64,000 nt of DNA. Origin: Symsagittifera roscoffensis. Taxonomy: Eukaryota > Xenacoelomorpha > Acoela > Convolutidae. The translations under genes and the position numbers were made by a program. Positions 57,101 through 64,000 of this stretch are shown one piece after another. Position 1 is the stretch's first letter, and each line of letters begins with the position of its first letter. The stretch covers positions 28,872,776-28,936,775 of the forward strand of contig NC_087069.1 of assembly GCF_963678635.1 (NCBI RefSeq). Reading direction: 5' to 3'. The notes under the pieces are model-generated. The model was given only the letters and a program-made list of their open reading frames with translations, was not told the origin of the DNA and did no database searches.

Positions 57101-58845
57101 TCTGCTTGTTCTAGTTTGTCTACTAGTTTTCGAAAATCTAAATCGGGTTCTCGAATTGAAGAAGGATGGGATGCTCTCTTTTTTATTGCTATTTTTCTTA
57201 ATTGCGGTGTTAAGGTCATCATTAAGATTTCTGTCATCTTTGTGTTTTTATAGTCGTGTGTATTTAATGAATATGCTTTTCGAACTAGTGTTTCGATTCG
57301 TACTGCTAATTGCTTGATGGTTTCGTTTGGTAATCTGCGAATTTCATTACATAAAACTCTTTGTTGTTGTTTGTTTCTTTCGGAGTCAAACATTTTTGAA
57401 AATTCTTGTGTAAACCTTTTCCAATTTGATTTTATTTCTATAGGCAATACTGAAAACCATTTTTGGGCTGCGCCGTCTAAAGTTGTTTGTATCAACGCTG
57501 TGCGTCGATGTATCCAGTTTTGATGTAGTGGCGTATTAATTGGTTCGGGTCCTATATTCAAAATTAAATTTGCTGTTACTGCATTTAAATAGTCTTCTAC
57601 AGAATATTCAGGGTCTGTTCCTGTGAATACCATTAAAGGTTTATTTGATGTTATTGATGATCCACCCATAAGGTATGGATTCATTGTCATTTGTAATGAT
57701 TCTGCTGCATTTGGCATTTGAGAAAAATTTGAAAGTTCATTTCTTGTTATTTCGTGTTGTTGAAGATAATATGGGAGTGGTATTTCATTTTGCATTTGTG
57801 TTGGTTGGTACGAGTTTGCAATCATTGGGTTTTGTTGCTGAATTGGTTGAAAAGATTGTGTATTAATTGGGTTTTGTTGCTGAATTGGTTGTTGATTTTG
57901 TGTATTTATTGGTTGTGGAGAAAAAATTCTATGATATGTATGTGGTTTCTGTATTCCTTGTCCACGATATTCTTGATTATAGGGTGCAAATATATCTGGT
58001 TGTAAGAAATCATCATCTGAGGATAAGTAATCCATTTGATAAGATGTTTGTTTTTTATTTTTATTTTGTTGAAAAAATGGATAGTTTTCACTACGATCCT
58101 GTGGAGGATGTAAATTTGTTTGGAAATTTATTGAATTAGGTGGTGCCATTGAGTTATCCCAGTTTCGAGATCTTGTATAATTACTAAAATTTTTTCGTGG
58201 TTGATAGTTTGTTTTTGGTGGATGTGTGTAATTATAATTATGGTCTGCAAAATTGTTTCTAGTGAACGTTTTGCGTGTTTTTGGCGGTATTGTCATGGGT
58301 CTGTATGTTTGGTAATCCATGTGTGAATATTTTGGGGCAACCGAAGGTTTAACGGTTGATTGTAAGGTTACCTGTGTTTGTGAAGGGTTTGTATTTCTTG
58401 GTGTTGTTAAGTTTGGACGTATTGGTGAAATACTTTGTTGTGTAGTTGTTGTGTGTACGATTTCTTCATTTATGAAGTGTGATGGTGTCTGGATATCTTG
58501 TTGAGTAAGATTCCTAGTTCCATTGAGGTTTTCATTGTGTATGACTGTAGAGTTTAAACTATTATTTTGCATATCGGGTAAAAATGTATTATAGTTTAAT
58601 GGTGTTGCATCAATGGTTAATGGTATTACTCTTACATAATCTCTTATATAAGATATCGTACTTATTGCTTGGCTTGAGATTGATTGTGGGAAGTTTATGA
58701 ATGCGGGATGAGACCATTCGGGGTCCCAAACATAGTCTGATTGCTCTGTGATGGCAGTATCATCGTTTGAGTTTTGGGGTCTAAAATTTTTTCTTGCTTG
58801 TGAAATTAAATCAATATTATGTGTGAAATAATCTATTTGAACCAT
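54163..58845 (-). CDS. gag-pol: Gag-Pro-RT polyprotein (1560 aa)
   Basis: ATG 58845 lies within the end of ORF C (13-nt overlap). Residues 1-390 are low-complexity (Gln, Asn, Pro). About 390-590 is the capsid-like part (YSVEDYLNAVTANLIL, AAQKWFSVLPIEIKSNWKRF). A CCHC knuckle (CNYCRRYGHSISEC) is at about 640. It is followed by a long Asn/Arg/Ser-rich repeat region of the YSNNRNRSYSNN type (about 720-860), probably RNA-binding. The protease signature is FLIDSGAESNII near 1030. RT occupies about 1370-1560 with TTADMNSAYNQMPL and the active box AITYLDDVFMQS. Gag and Pol are in one frame with no shift between them, unlike many retroviruses. The frame ends at a TAG just after the RT palm. Confidence 0.88.
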   Translation of the reverse strand: MVQIDYFTHNIDLISQARKNFRPQNSNDDTAITEQSDYVWDPEWSHPAFINFPQSISSQAISTISYIRDYVRVIPLTIDATPLNYNTFLPDMQNNSLNSTVIHNENLNGTRNLTQQDIQTPSHFINEEIVHTTTTQQSISPIRPNLTTPRNTNPSQTQVTLQSTVKPSVAPKYSHMDYQTYRPMTIPPKTRKTFTRNNFADHNYNYTHPPKTNYQPRKNFSNYTRSRNWDNSMAPPNSINFQTNLHPPQDRSENYPFFQQNKNKKQTSYQMDYLSSDDDFLQPDIFAPYNQEYRGQGIQKPHTYHRIFSPQPINTQNQQPIQQQNPINTQSFQPIQQQNPMIANSYQPTQMQNEIPLPYYLQQHEITRNELSNFSQMPNAAESLQMTMNPYLMGGSSITSNKPLMVFTGTDPEYSVEDYLNAVTANLILNIGPEPINTPLHQNWIHRRTALIQTTLDGAAQKWFSVLPIEIKSNWKRFTQEFSKMFDSERNKQQQRVLCNEIRRLPNETIKQLAVRIETLVRKAYSLNTHDYKNTKMTEILMMTLTPQLRKIAIKKRASHPSSIREPDLDFRKLVDKLEQAEITMKLEETENLKLQYVNRIETASTNINNIQESDTDLVEKITEILNIYEKHPNFKGKPSFKKWCNYCRRYGHSISECRQKQQDNQNKPQKYKEPNKSFYQYMKKDQNLPNKTVYSNNSSGKPLSNNTNYTRNQSPYNSSYRGRSPERRNTQNSSQNHYKRPNSRNNYSRSNSNTTRFVSRSNSQSRNNYYPNNQSQNSSYNRNRNYSNNRNRSYSNNRNQNYPNNRSRNNSYNRSNYNRPNNNYQNRSRNISQNRNSSYNNRYRNYSQSPHRNNNHYNNSNNRHRSSTPKHQRNINQVQSNPETTSDPPGIDDTVKDVLQLNQINCESSDSESETENTLSINMIKVENDYEPVIYEQPFSSHIYENQSELLHNYYIEPIHSTPTTQKTNEINTTNQPNENEKTKCLNTNHIYQNIQKEQPKEKIWTIPFLLESPRSKEFQPPDLEIDFLIDSGAESNIINIPTWNEIKTLHPKLTPLETSSKLATAQGSTLINYGKIQLFLLPTRTMEQNKILTKPFKQIFHITDIKHNIIGIPFISKYIPTINILNSKILIKDKYTKTKDTSLTFFQRLNKQPPFFSKFYPIYNQQRKHLKPLSGNIYNFSIKQVHQYDKKQNKQKFYMSDFEFKPIHKFFKITISSIKYLKNSNSDIISLHVYNNTPYQVTLPLGLLGYCETNATISPIHEKAYRVNNILQLLDICQSTILNEELSINNIISNENRNTDYFTKTPYFKPTFNISNYTENQQKFLTMFNFQHSQITQDEFEKLAKQLIKYSSVYATSKFDVGKISSSLHLPLKPDAVFKKQRASEVPIHLHDKVNRLLDILEQYNIISPVNKEEQPKGNTFINPVIILAKGESLKIVLDARYLNSLIDESKCNWPIEPIQVILTKINGKYFTTADMNSAYNQMPLDEQSRRLTQFVIGNQQYEFNRLFYGISIRPAAFSAFMSKIFRPLILKKNAITYLDDVFMQSQTKEEMFNVLEQ

Positions 58846-59441
58846 GCCAAAATTTTTTGTAAGTCGTGTTTTGTATGTTGTGAAACATCATCTTTCGTGA
58901 AAATTTCTTTAATTATATTTAGAAAACTAGAGAGTAGTGTGATTTCATGTCGTACTCTTATATGTTTAGATGTTTCTGTCGGTGAGACATTTGGTATCTG
59001 GATTTCGTTTTCTAATATCGAGATATAACTATATATTATCGCAAAAACTTCATTGGTGAATATGGAGTTTGCTCTTTGTGAGTTATGATATTGGATGCTT
59101 TTTATATATTCTGAGAATACTTTTGAAAATTCTAAATCAAGGTCGTCTGTTTGAATTATATATTTATTGTGATTCTGATTTGGTGAGCTGAATTCTATGG
59201 AGTAGATTCCGTATTGTTGTGTTAGGTTACATATATCTTTTAGATAGTGATCGATAATTTGTCTTTTGATTTTTACATCTGGGAACTCTGTTTTACATGG
59301 ACTGATTCCGGGTTCAAACAAATTTAAGAGTAAATTTTTGCAAAATATATGCTGTCCTCTATCAGTGGTTGCATCTACTATAAAGGGGAAGATATCATCA
59401 TCATCTGGACTTTCTTCACCTGGGGTGTGTGTTGAGCTCAT
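58833..59441 (-). CDS. ORF C, 202 aa, unknown
   Basis: ATG 59441 lies inside the end of ORF B (26-nt overlap) and the stop lies inside the start of gag-pol. The N-terminus is acidic (EESPDDDDIFPFIVDA), and the rest looks like a compact helical protein with two Cys near residues 33 and 43. The deleted copy keeps the N-terminus and a central piece, including the same overlap with ORF B. No family is recognised. The position just before gag, and overlapping it, might suit a matrix-like or regulatory protein, but this is a guess. Confidence 0.65.
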   Translation of the reverse strand: MSSTHTPGEESPDDDDIFPFIVDATTDRGQHIFCKNLLLNLFEPGISPCKTEFPDVKIKRQIIDHYLKDICNLTQQYGIYSIEFSSPNQNHNKYIIQTDDLDLEFSKVFSEYIKSIQYHNSQRANSIFTNEVFAIIYSYISILENEIQIPNVSPTETSKHIRVRHEITLLSSFLNIIKEIFTKDDVSQHTKHDLQKILAWFK

Positions 59442-59883
59442 TTTTTCGTTTGATGACTGTTAATATGTAATTATCAATGTGTCTAATTGGTTGATTCCAA
59501 TTGTATAAATGAACTGGTTTGTGTTTATATTGCTTTTTTATTCTTCTTTTTCCTCTTTTTGATGAATTTGAAGTTGTTTCTGTGTCGGAAAAATATAATT
59601 GATCGTGAATGGGCCAATTTTTATCAATTGATTCTTTTAATTTATAAATTTCATCTAAATTGCTGGCTTCTGATTCTGAAAATGCGTTTCTATTTTCTGA
59701 AAATCTTTTTCGTGTGATTTGACTTTGTTTGTTTATTATTTTTCTTTTTATTGTTTGTCGTTTTGTTCGAATGTATCCAACAGTTTGTGTATGAGGTGTG
59801 ATTACAAGGTCGTATTTTTTGTTATCTATTTCACAATTGTGTAAAACGATTGTTTGTTTATTTCCTAGGTTTTTAAATGACAT
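59416..59883 (-). CDS. ORF B, 155 aa basic protein
   Basis: It starts at ATG 59883. Residues 40-62 are strongly basic (TKRQTIKRKIINKQSQITRK), followed by an acidic stretch (FSESEASNLDE) and a second basic stretch near 110-125 (KRGKRRIKKQYKHK). Such clusters would suit a nuclear, RNA-binding regulator, though no family match is recognised. The deleted copy is alike over the first ~100 residues, with the N-terminus NLGNKQTIVLHN the same in both. Protein-level conservation in two divergent copies supports a real gene. Confidence 0.7.
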   Translation of the reverse strand: MSFKNLGNKQTIVLHNCEIDNKKYDLVITPHTQTVGYIRTKRQTIKRKIINKQSQITRKRFSENRNAFSESEASNLDEIYKLKESIDKNWPIHDQLYFSDTETTSNSSKRGKRRIKKQYKHKPVHLYNWNQPIRHIDNYILTVIKRKNELNTHPR

Positions 59884-60811
59884 AAGGTTTAGGATGACGG
59901 GTGCAAAAGGTTGTTAAATGATTTCTATTTGCTTAAACTGTTAGTCCTTACGATTTTTTTGTTAGCCTAACCTGGGTCTATTTGTTCAGGGTTGGGGAGA
60001 AAAGTATATCGATTCCGAAGAATGATTTTATACTTTCTCGTGGCTAGTATAAGCTAAGGTGTTAACTTACTTAATCTTACTTAAGGGTAGTGATTGTGTT
60101 CAGGGTTGGAGAATAGTAAATCGATCCACAAGGTTCAGGTATAATTAGAACGCGAGGAGTTCGTTAGATACTATTTTAAACTTACTAAGTCTAAGATTTA
60201 TCCTGGGTCTGGTAAGAGGGGGGATCAAGTGAAGGATGAATAACCGAAGTTCTTCACTGTTTATCCTAATTTGAATGATTAGTTTTGTTCAAAAATTTCT
60301 ATTAGTCCTGGGTTTTTAGAAAGGGTTGGATAGTGAATCGACGTTTGAGGTCGTTAGACACTAGTTAAGTGGGTGGGGGAGAACAAAGTTGTTCTTTTTG
60401 ATCCAAGGATAGGCCTTGATGATCAAGTTTTAAATTTAATTAAATAGAAAATGATTTAAGATCCAAGGATAAGCCTTGATGATCTGATTTTAAAATTAAG
60501 TGAATTTAAATTTTAAAATGATTTAAATTTGTGTAAAGAAAAAATTTAGTGTTTTGATGATATTAGTGAGCTTATGAATGCTGTTATGTTTAGGTGATGA
60601 AGCTGAAACAACAGGATGATTTATAATTACTAACCATTTATTGTCATGCTACTAATTTTTATTTTGATTTTTCAATAAATATTTTTCAAACATGTTTTGT
60701 ATATTACTGCAGAATTTAGGAAAACGATCTGAGATCTTTTTATCAATCGTTATTGTATATTAATAATTTTGTTCAGCGCCTAAAATGATTTTGAAGATTG
60801 ACTTCAAAATT
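59884..60811 (-). other. Structured leader of the giant element
   Basis: This non-coding stretch is conserved in the deleted copy. It has two copies of a 25-nt palindromic block (60400-60424 and 60460-60484, GATCCAAGG...CCTTGATGATC). Three diverged copies of a unit built from CCTGGGT and AGGGTTGG followed by ATCGAT/ATCGAC lie at about 59970-60015, 60098-60126 and 60306-60345. A possible splice acceptor (AAATTCTGCAG on the minus strand) sits at 60707, matching one at 12383 in the other copy. It may act as a packaging signal or control translation. Confidence 0.6.
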
Positions 60812-61018
60812 TTATGTTTGCAAATGAAAATCTAAATTCATTGCTAGTAGTATTCTAAATACAAAAGTTTGTTCTGGCTTTTGCCGAACTATCATATAAC
60901 TATATGGTAAGTTTCTGCTTTGTCGTATGTCGTCTCTGGTTCGAGGTCTTCTTCCAATTCCGGGTAGTTCTGTTATCGTTCGGAATATTGGCTCTGATCT
61001 ATTGAGTCGTAGAGACAT
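60812..61018 (-). CDS. ORF A, short leader protein (68 aa)
   Basis: The likely start is the ATG at 61018 (MSLRLNRSEP), because this matches the start of the frame in the deleted copy; an ATG at 61045 in the same frame would add nine residues. The middle (PGIG, RPRTRDDIR, NLPYSYMIVRQ) is well conserved. The last ~20 residues differ from the other copy because of a frameshift, so the C-terminal end in one of them is wrong. No family is recognised. Confidence 0.55.
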   Translation of the reverse strand: MSLRLNRSEPIFRTITELPGIGRRPRTRDDIRQSRNLPYSYMIVRQKPEQTFVFRILLAMNLDFHLQT

Positions 61019-61112
61019 TTCGATTAAATTATTGTCGTATAACATTTTGTAAATGTTTTGTCTAAATTCTAATCTATTATTGGTTAATTCTAAGCTATTA
61101 AGGTCTTGTTCG

Positions 61113-61130
61113 AGACTTATGGTCGCACCA
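61113..61130 (-). other. Primer-binding site of the giant element
   Basis: TGGTGCGACCATAAGTCT on the minus strand begins two bases after the 5' LTR end. TGG pairs with tRNA CCA. The implied tRNA 3' end is GGTCGCA-CCA. I could not assign the tRNA. Confidence 0.75.
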
Positions 61131-61132
61131 GA

Positions 61133-61542
61133 TGAGTTAGGACCGAAGTGTATAACTCATAGAGTAATTTCGGATAGGGTACACCGTCTGCTCGTCACGC
61201 TATCTTATTTTCGGCCGGATAGATTCGTGCAACTTCTTAGTCTAATACCGATCCTAATCTTACTCTTATACTATCTAGTCTCAGGTTGTTTAACTAGTCT
61301 CTGCTAGGCTCAATAGATCTAGGGTATACTGGTTTATTGCGGCTGCTGAAGTACTCGGGAGAGTTCAACTAACTTCTAAGTTAAATTCAAATCTCTCTGG
61401 TGCTGAAATTACAAGTAATTTCAGCACTTACAAATAAGTGCATTGTTAGTCAGATGGATCATGATTGGTTAATATTAAATACTTTACATTGGTAAAATAT
61501 CTAATTTATCCAATCATAAAATGTAGTTTAGATCAGGTTCCA
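61133..61542 (-). repeat. 5' LTR of the giant element (410 bp)
   Basis: It is the direct match of 42638-43047. On the minus strand it starts TGGAACCTGATC at 61542 and ends AACTCA at 61133. It contains the 13-bp inverted repeat GTGCTGAAATTAC / GTAATTTCAGCAC with a 2-nt spacer (61400-61427), also conserved in the older copy. Confidence 0.95.
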
Positions 61543-61822
61543 TATTGAAATCTTAGGCGAAAACTTAAGTCTACATGACATATAAACAATAAATTAGGAT
61601 GAAAATCCAATGTCTATTGAAACACCGAAAATATTAGATCAGTTTTTTGTGACTCCTTTTTAAAATATCTCTTTCAATTCAAGCCTGAGCTGGGTGGACT
61701 TTAAAATAGTACCACGCTTTGCTAGCCTCCGCGTTTGATTTCAAATACTGAAAGCTCAAGAAAAAAATTCTTCTTTAGTCTTCTAATGAAAAAAATTCCA
61801 ATCTCACGTGATCCATTATTAC

Positions 61823-61902
61823 CCAGATTGTTTTTTGACAGCCGTAATTTCAGCATCCACGATAATTGCCGACGCTGCAATTAGAAGAAGCAGCAGAACC
61901 AT
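61823..61902 (-). CDS. Possible first exon of a secreted protein
   Basis: ATG 61902 is followed by a textbook signal peptide (MVLLLLLIAASAIIVDAEIT) and a few polar residues, ending at a GTAATA donor (exon end 61823). If real, the giant element sits 280 bp downstream, in the first intron of this gene or in the space left by a lost gene. No second exon was found before the LTR. Confidence 0.4.
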
Positions 61903-62844
61903 GGTAAACTTTTAAAAAATAATAAATCAGTGATGTCTATTCTCCAGATCGCTTCAAATTTATTTTTTGAGCTTAAATATTTTTACATTGCCTTAGACTC
62001 AACAAAAATGCTTCAAAATTTTTCATACAAAACATTGTTCTATAAGTAAGGGTTGCCACGATCCGTTTGCTGTTAAACGACTCGTGAAACAACTCTTGAA
62101 AAAAGTCAAAGAATTATATACAGAATTTTAAAGAAAAACTCTAATTGAAGTTATTATGATTAAGTTGAAGTTATTATGAAGATGATGATTAAAAATTAAT
62201 CTATTTTGCCAAGTTAAACTCATAAACTTACTTTGACTGATAAATTTTTGATTAAAAAAATGTTCTTTGTTTAAATTAGCTGTTCTGAAAAAGCTTCTTT
62301 ATCGATAACTTCAAATAAAATTTAAAGTGGACATCACTAATTTACTGGTGAAGTTTTGACAAATAAGATCTGATTGTAAAACGAAAGGACACTTTTCCAG
62401 TCGACTTCTCTTCCTCCGCTGTTTTGTGGCCCGCTTACTCTTTTTGCTTACAACTTTAATTTACACGTGATTCTTAAAAGTTTTCATCAAAATTATTCAC
62501 CTAGAACTTAAATTGGCAACAAAAAAGCTAAGGAAAAATTAGTTTTTCATGTTAAGAAATAGTTGGAAAATAATTGGATGATGGAGATGTGGTTTTTCGA
62601 TGAGAAAATTGAAGAAACAAAATGGAACAAGATGAAGAAATTGTGCTATCGCATGATAAATAACTCAAACGAGTGAAAAAAGATCTGAAAGTGGATTACG
62701 AATAACCAACCTCTGCTGTCTTATCTCTGCAAAAGATTGGGTTGTTCTTTTTATTTGAGTCCAATATTGACTCGTGATGCCAAATCCGCTAACCTCGAAT
62801 TTCATGGGCGTCAACTCTTCTGAGTCAATATTCTGAGAAGCCCG

Positions 62845-63160
62845 CAGGTAAATTTGACCAAGATAGGGTAATTCTTTCTAAATATGCAACTCTTGGTGAT
62901 TTTGGTGTTTCTTTCGGGGCAAAGATCACCGCAAGTGAAATTTAAGTAGCAGTATTTTGGGCAATTAAAATCTTGTTTAAACAAATTCTTATTCTCTAAA
63001 GTTTAGTCCGCTAACCAATTTGAACAAGATAGGATAACTCCTTCTTTCGGGGCAAAGCTTATTACAACATATGAGAATATTTTAGCGATATTTTGGGCTA
63101 TTTGTTCGAATCCACGCATTTATAATCCGCTGACCAATTTGAACAAGATAGTGTTATTCG
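62845..63160. repeat. Degenerate tandem repeat (about three units)
   Basis: The phrase AATTTGAACAAGATAGG, with changes, recurs at about 62849, 63015 and 63135, accompanied by TTCTTTCGGGGCAAAG in two of the units. Spacing is about 120-165 bp. Confidence 0.65.
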
Positions 63161-63543
63161 TGTCAAGTACAGATGATTACGCTTGCCGCCTTCTCGTCCG
63201 ATTTAGGGCAAACTTTACCTCGTGACTTAATTTATCCAGATTTGCTCTCTTGTATTGAGCAGAGCTCCATTGTTTTTCTCAAATTTAAGGGATACCAAAG
63301 CTAATTAAAAAAATTGTGCTGGTTTTGTGCTTGTTTGTGTAAAATCGGGTAAAAATCTTTCAGAAAATTTTACCGCAGTATTGATGAGATTTTCTGAAAA
63401 GATGGTAATTTTTTTTTGTTTCTGTAGAGCAAAAGAAAAACGTGCGTTATGAACTAATTGCTTATTCAGTCGTTTCCTTATTTTATTAGGACACAACGGA
63501 ATTCATATTAGAGACAAGACTGCTCGTATCAGAGCGAAGCCCT

Positions 63544-63632
63544 GAAAGTTCCGACTGCCTTTTAAGGTAGTCGGAACTTTCATGGCGCAATAAGGTAGTC
63601 GCCTTTTAAGGTAGTCGCCTTTTATGGCGCAT
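63544..63632. repeat. Hairpin followed by short tandem repeats
   Basis: GAAAGTTCCGACT (63544-63556) pairs perfectly with 63569-63581 around a 12-nt loop. The loop and the following 50 bp are built from the repeated words AAGGTAGTCG and CCTTTTA, and ATGGCGCA flanks them at both ends (about 63582 and 63624). Confidence 0.75.
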
Positions 63633-64000
63633 TAAAAAGATGAAAAATTTCAAAGTAATAAAATAAATTTAAAAAAATTTTTGAAAAAGTTTGAGATTTT
63701 ATGTAAAAACATCCCCCACACGTCATATTAAGCACAAAGTGATAGATTTTGCGCCTATTAACAAATCAATTATGGCATATAAGCTTCCTTGAACCAATTT
63801 GGAACAATTTCTAAGACGGATTAAATCTCGCGTACGCGTTAATAGCGCGAAATTTGGCTAGTTAAAAAGTCGAAATTTGTCTGAAGAAAAAAAAAACCAC
63901 CCCGAGCACAAATATTCCGTTACATTCGTATCGAAAGTCGGAACAAAAAACTCAAGACTATAAATCTTGGTTGACTAAAAATTTTAGTAGTTTAAGTTCT

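Larger units (their letters stand above)
42638..61542 (-). mobile_element. Giant complex LTR retroelement with env-like and accessory genes (18.9 kb)
   Basis: Two direct 410-bp LTRs (61133-61542 and 42638-43047) bound 18.1 kb of internal sequence read on the minus strand. Order 5' to 3': LTR, primer site, ORF A, leader, ORF B, ORF C, gag-pol (capsid, knuckle, protease, RT, RNase H, integrase), ORFs D and E, ORF F, glycoprotein, ORF G, candidate intron, 3' region, LTR. By eye the LTRs differ at four positions, so the insertion is recent. RT and integrase are of Ty3/gypsy type. The element is about two to three times the usual size of animal gypsy elements. No target duplication is visible: the flanks are CAAATACA and TATTGAAA. 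Pol and env each carry damaging changes. Confidence 0.93.
61543..64000. other. Right flank, mostly non-coding
   Basis: Apart from the possible exon at 61823-61902, a degenerate tandem repeat and a hairpin, I see only AT-rich sequence. The 63-codon frame at 63496-63305 has no family features and is probably chance. Confidence 0.55.

Noticed and set aside
42638-61542. Classification of the giant element as BEL/Pao because of its chuvirus-like env
   Set aside because: RT and RNase H blocks and the integrase C-terminus with a GPY-like module fit Ty3/gypsy better.
42630-61550. Target-site duplication of the giant element
   Set aside because: The bases outside the LTRs (CAAATACA and TATTGAAA) do not match in either phase that I tried.
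63305-63496. 63-codon minus-strand frame
   Set aside because: No family features and no conserved neighbour.

Overview
The window looks like a repeat-dominated stretch of an AT-rich (by eye) animal genome, most likely an invertebrate. The evidence is indirect: Ty3/gypsy-type LTR retrotransposons with animal-type gag and pol, a captured glycoprotein resembling those of arthropod-associated RNA viruses, candidate GT-AG introns of about 76-80 nt, and the first exon of a secreted trypsin-like protease. I cannot name the species. No tRNA, rRNA or CRISPR is visible. Two runs of exactly 200 N (8587-8786 and 41177-41376) are scaffold gaps.

Layout from left to right. 1-2060 is non-coding and probably includes the 3' LTR of a decayed minus-strand gypsy element (element 1, about 2061-8560, gag to integrase tail, many stops and frameshifts). 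8787-11568 is AT-rich non-coding DNA with a long, almost perfect hairpin. 11569-16040 is a plus-strand, internally deleted copy of a large LTR element. 16041-20044 holds a 217-bp hAT-type MITE with a perfect 8-bp target duplication and a lone trypsin-like exon. 20045-35115 is a 15-kb satellite of about 125-bp monomers with nested higher-order repeats. 36342-41629 is a second decayed gypsy element, on the plus strand (element 2), related to element 1.

The main discovery is at 42638-61542: an LTR element of 18.9 kb on the minus strand, flanked by two 410-bp LTRs that differ at about four positions by eye, so it inserted recently. Reading 5' to 3' it carries a tRNA primer site, a short leader ORF (A), a structured leader of about 0.9 kb, two small overlapping ORFs (B, C), a very long gag-pol (capsid, CCHC knuckle, protease, RT, RNase H, integrase), two tiny membrane-protein ORFs (D, E), an ATG-less Ser/Pro/Asn-rich ORF (F), an envelope-type glycoprotein of apparent chuvirus-like (mononegaviral) type, a 602-codon ORF of unknown function (G), a candidate intron placed just after ORF G, and a conserved 3' region. 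Many ORF junctions overlap by 4-26 nt, twice as ATGA stop/start overlaps. The genome therefore looks like a compact complex retrovirus more than an ordinary retrotransposon.

The deleted copy at 11569-16040 keeps the LTRs, primer site, ORF A, leader, ORF B, part of ORF C, the end of ORF G, the candidate intron and the 3' region, and has lost pol, D, E, F and env. Comparing the two copies picks out the parts likely to be needed in cis and shows that ORFs A, B and G belong to the element. The giant copy is itself damaged: three in-frame stops and two frame changes in pol, and one frame change in env.

61543-64000 is mostly non-coding, with a possible signal-peptide first exon 280 bp beyond the giant element's 5' LTR, a degenerate tandem repeat and a hairpin.
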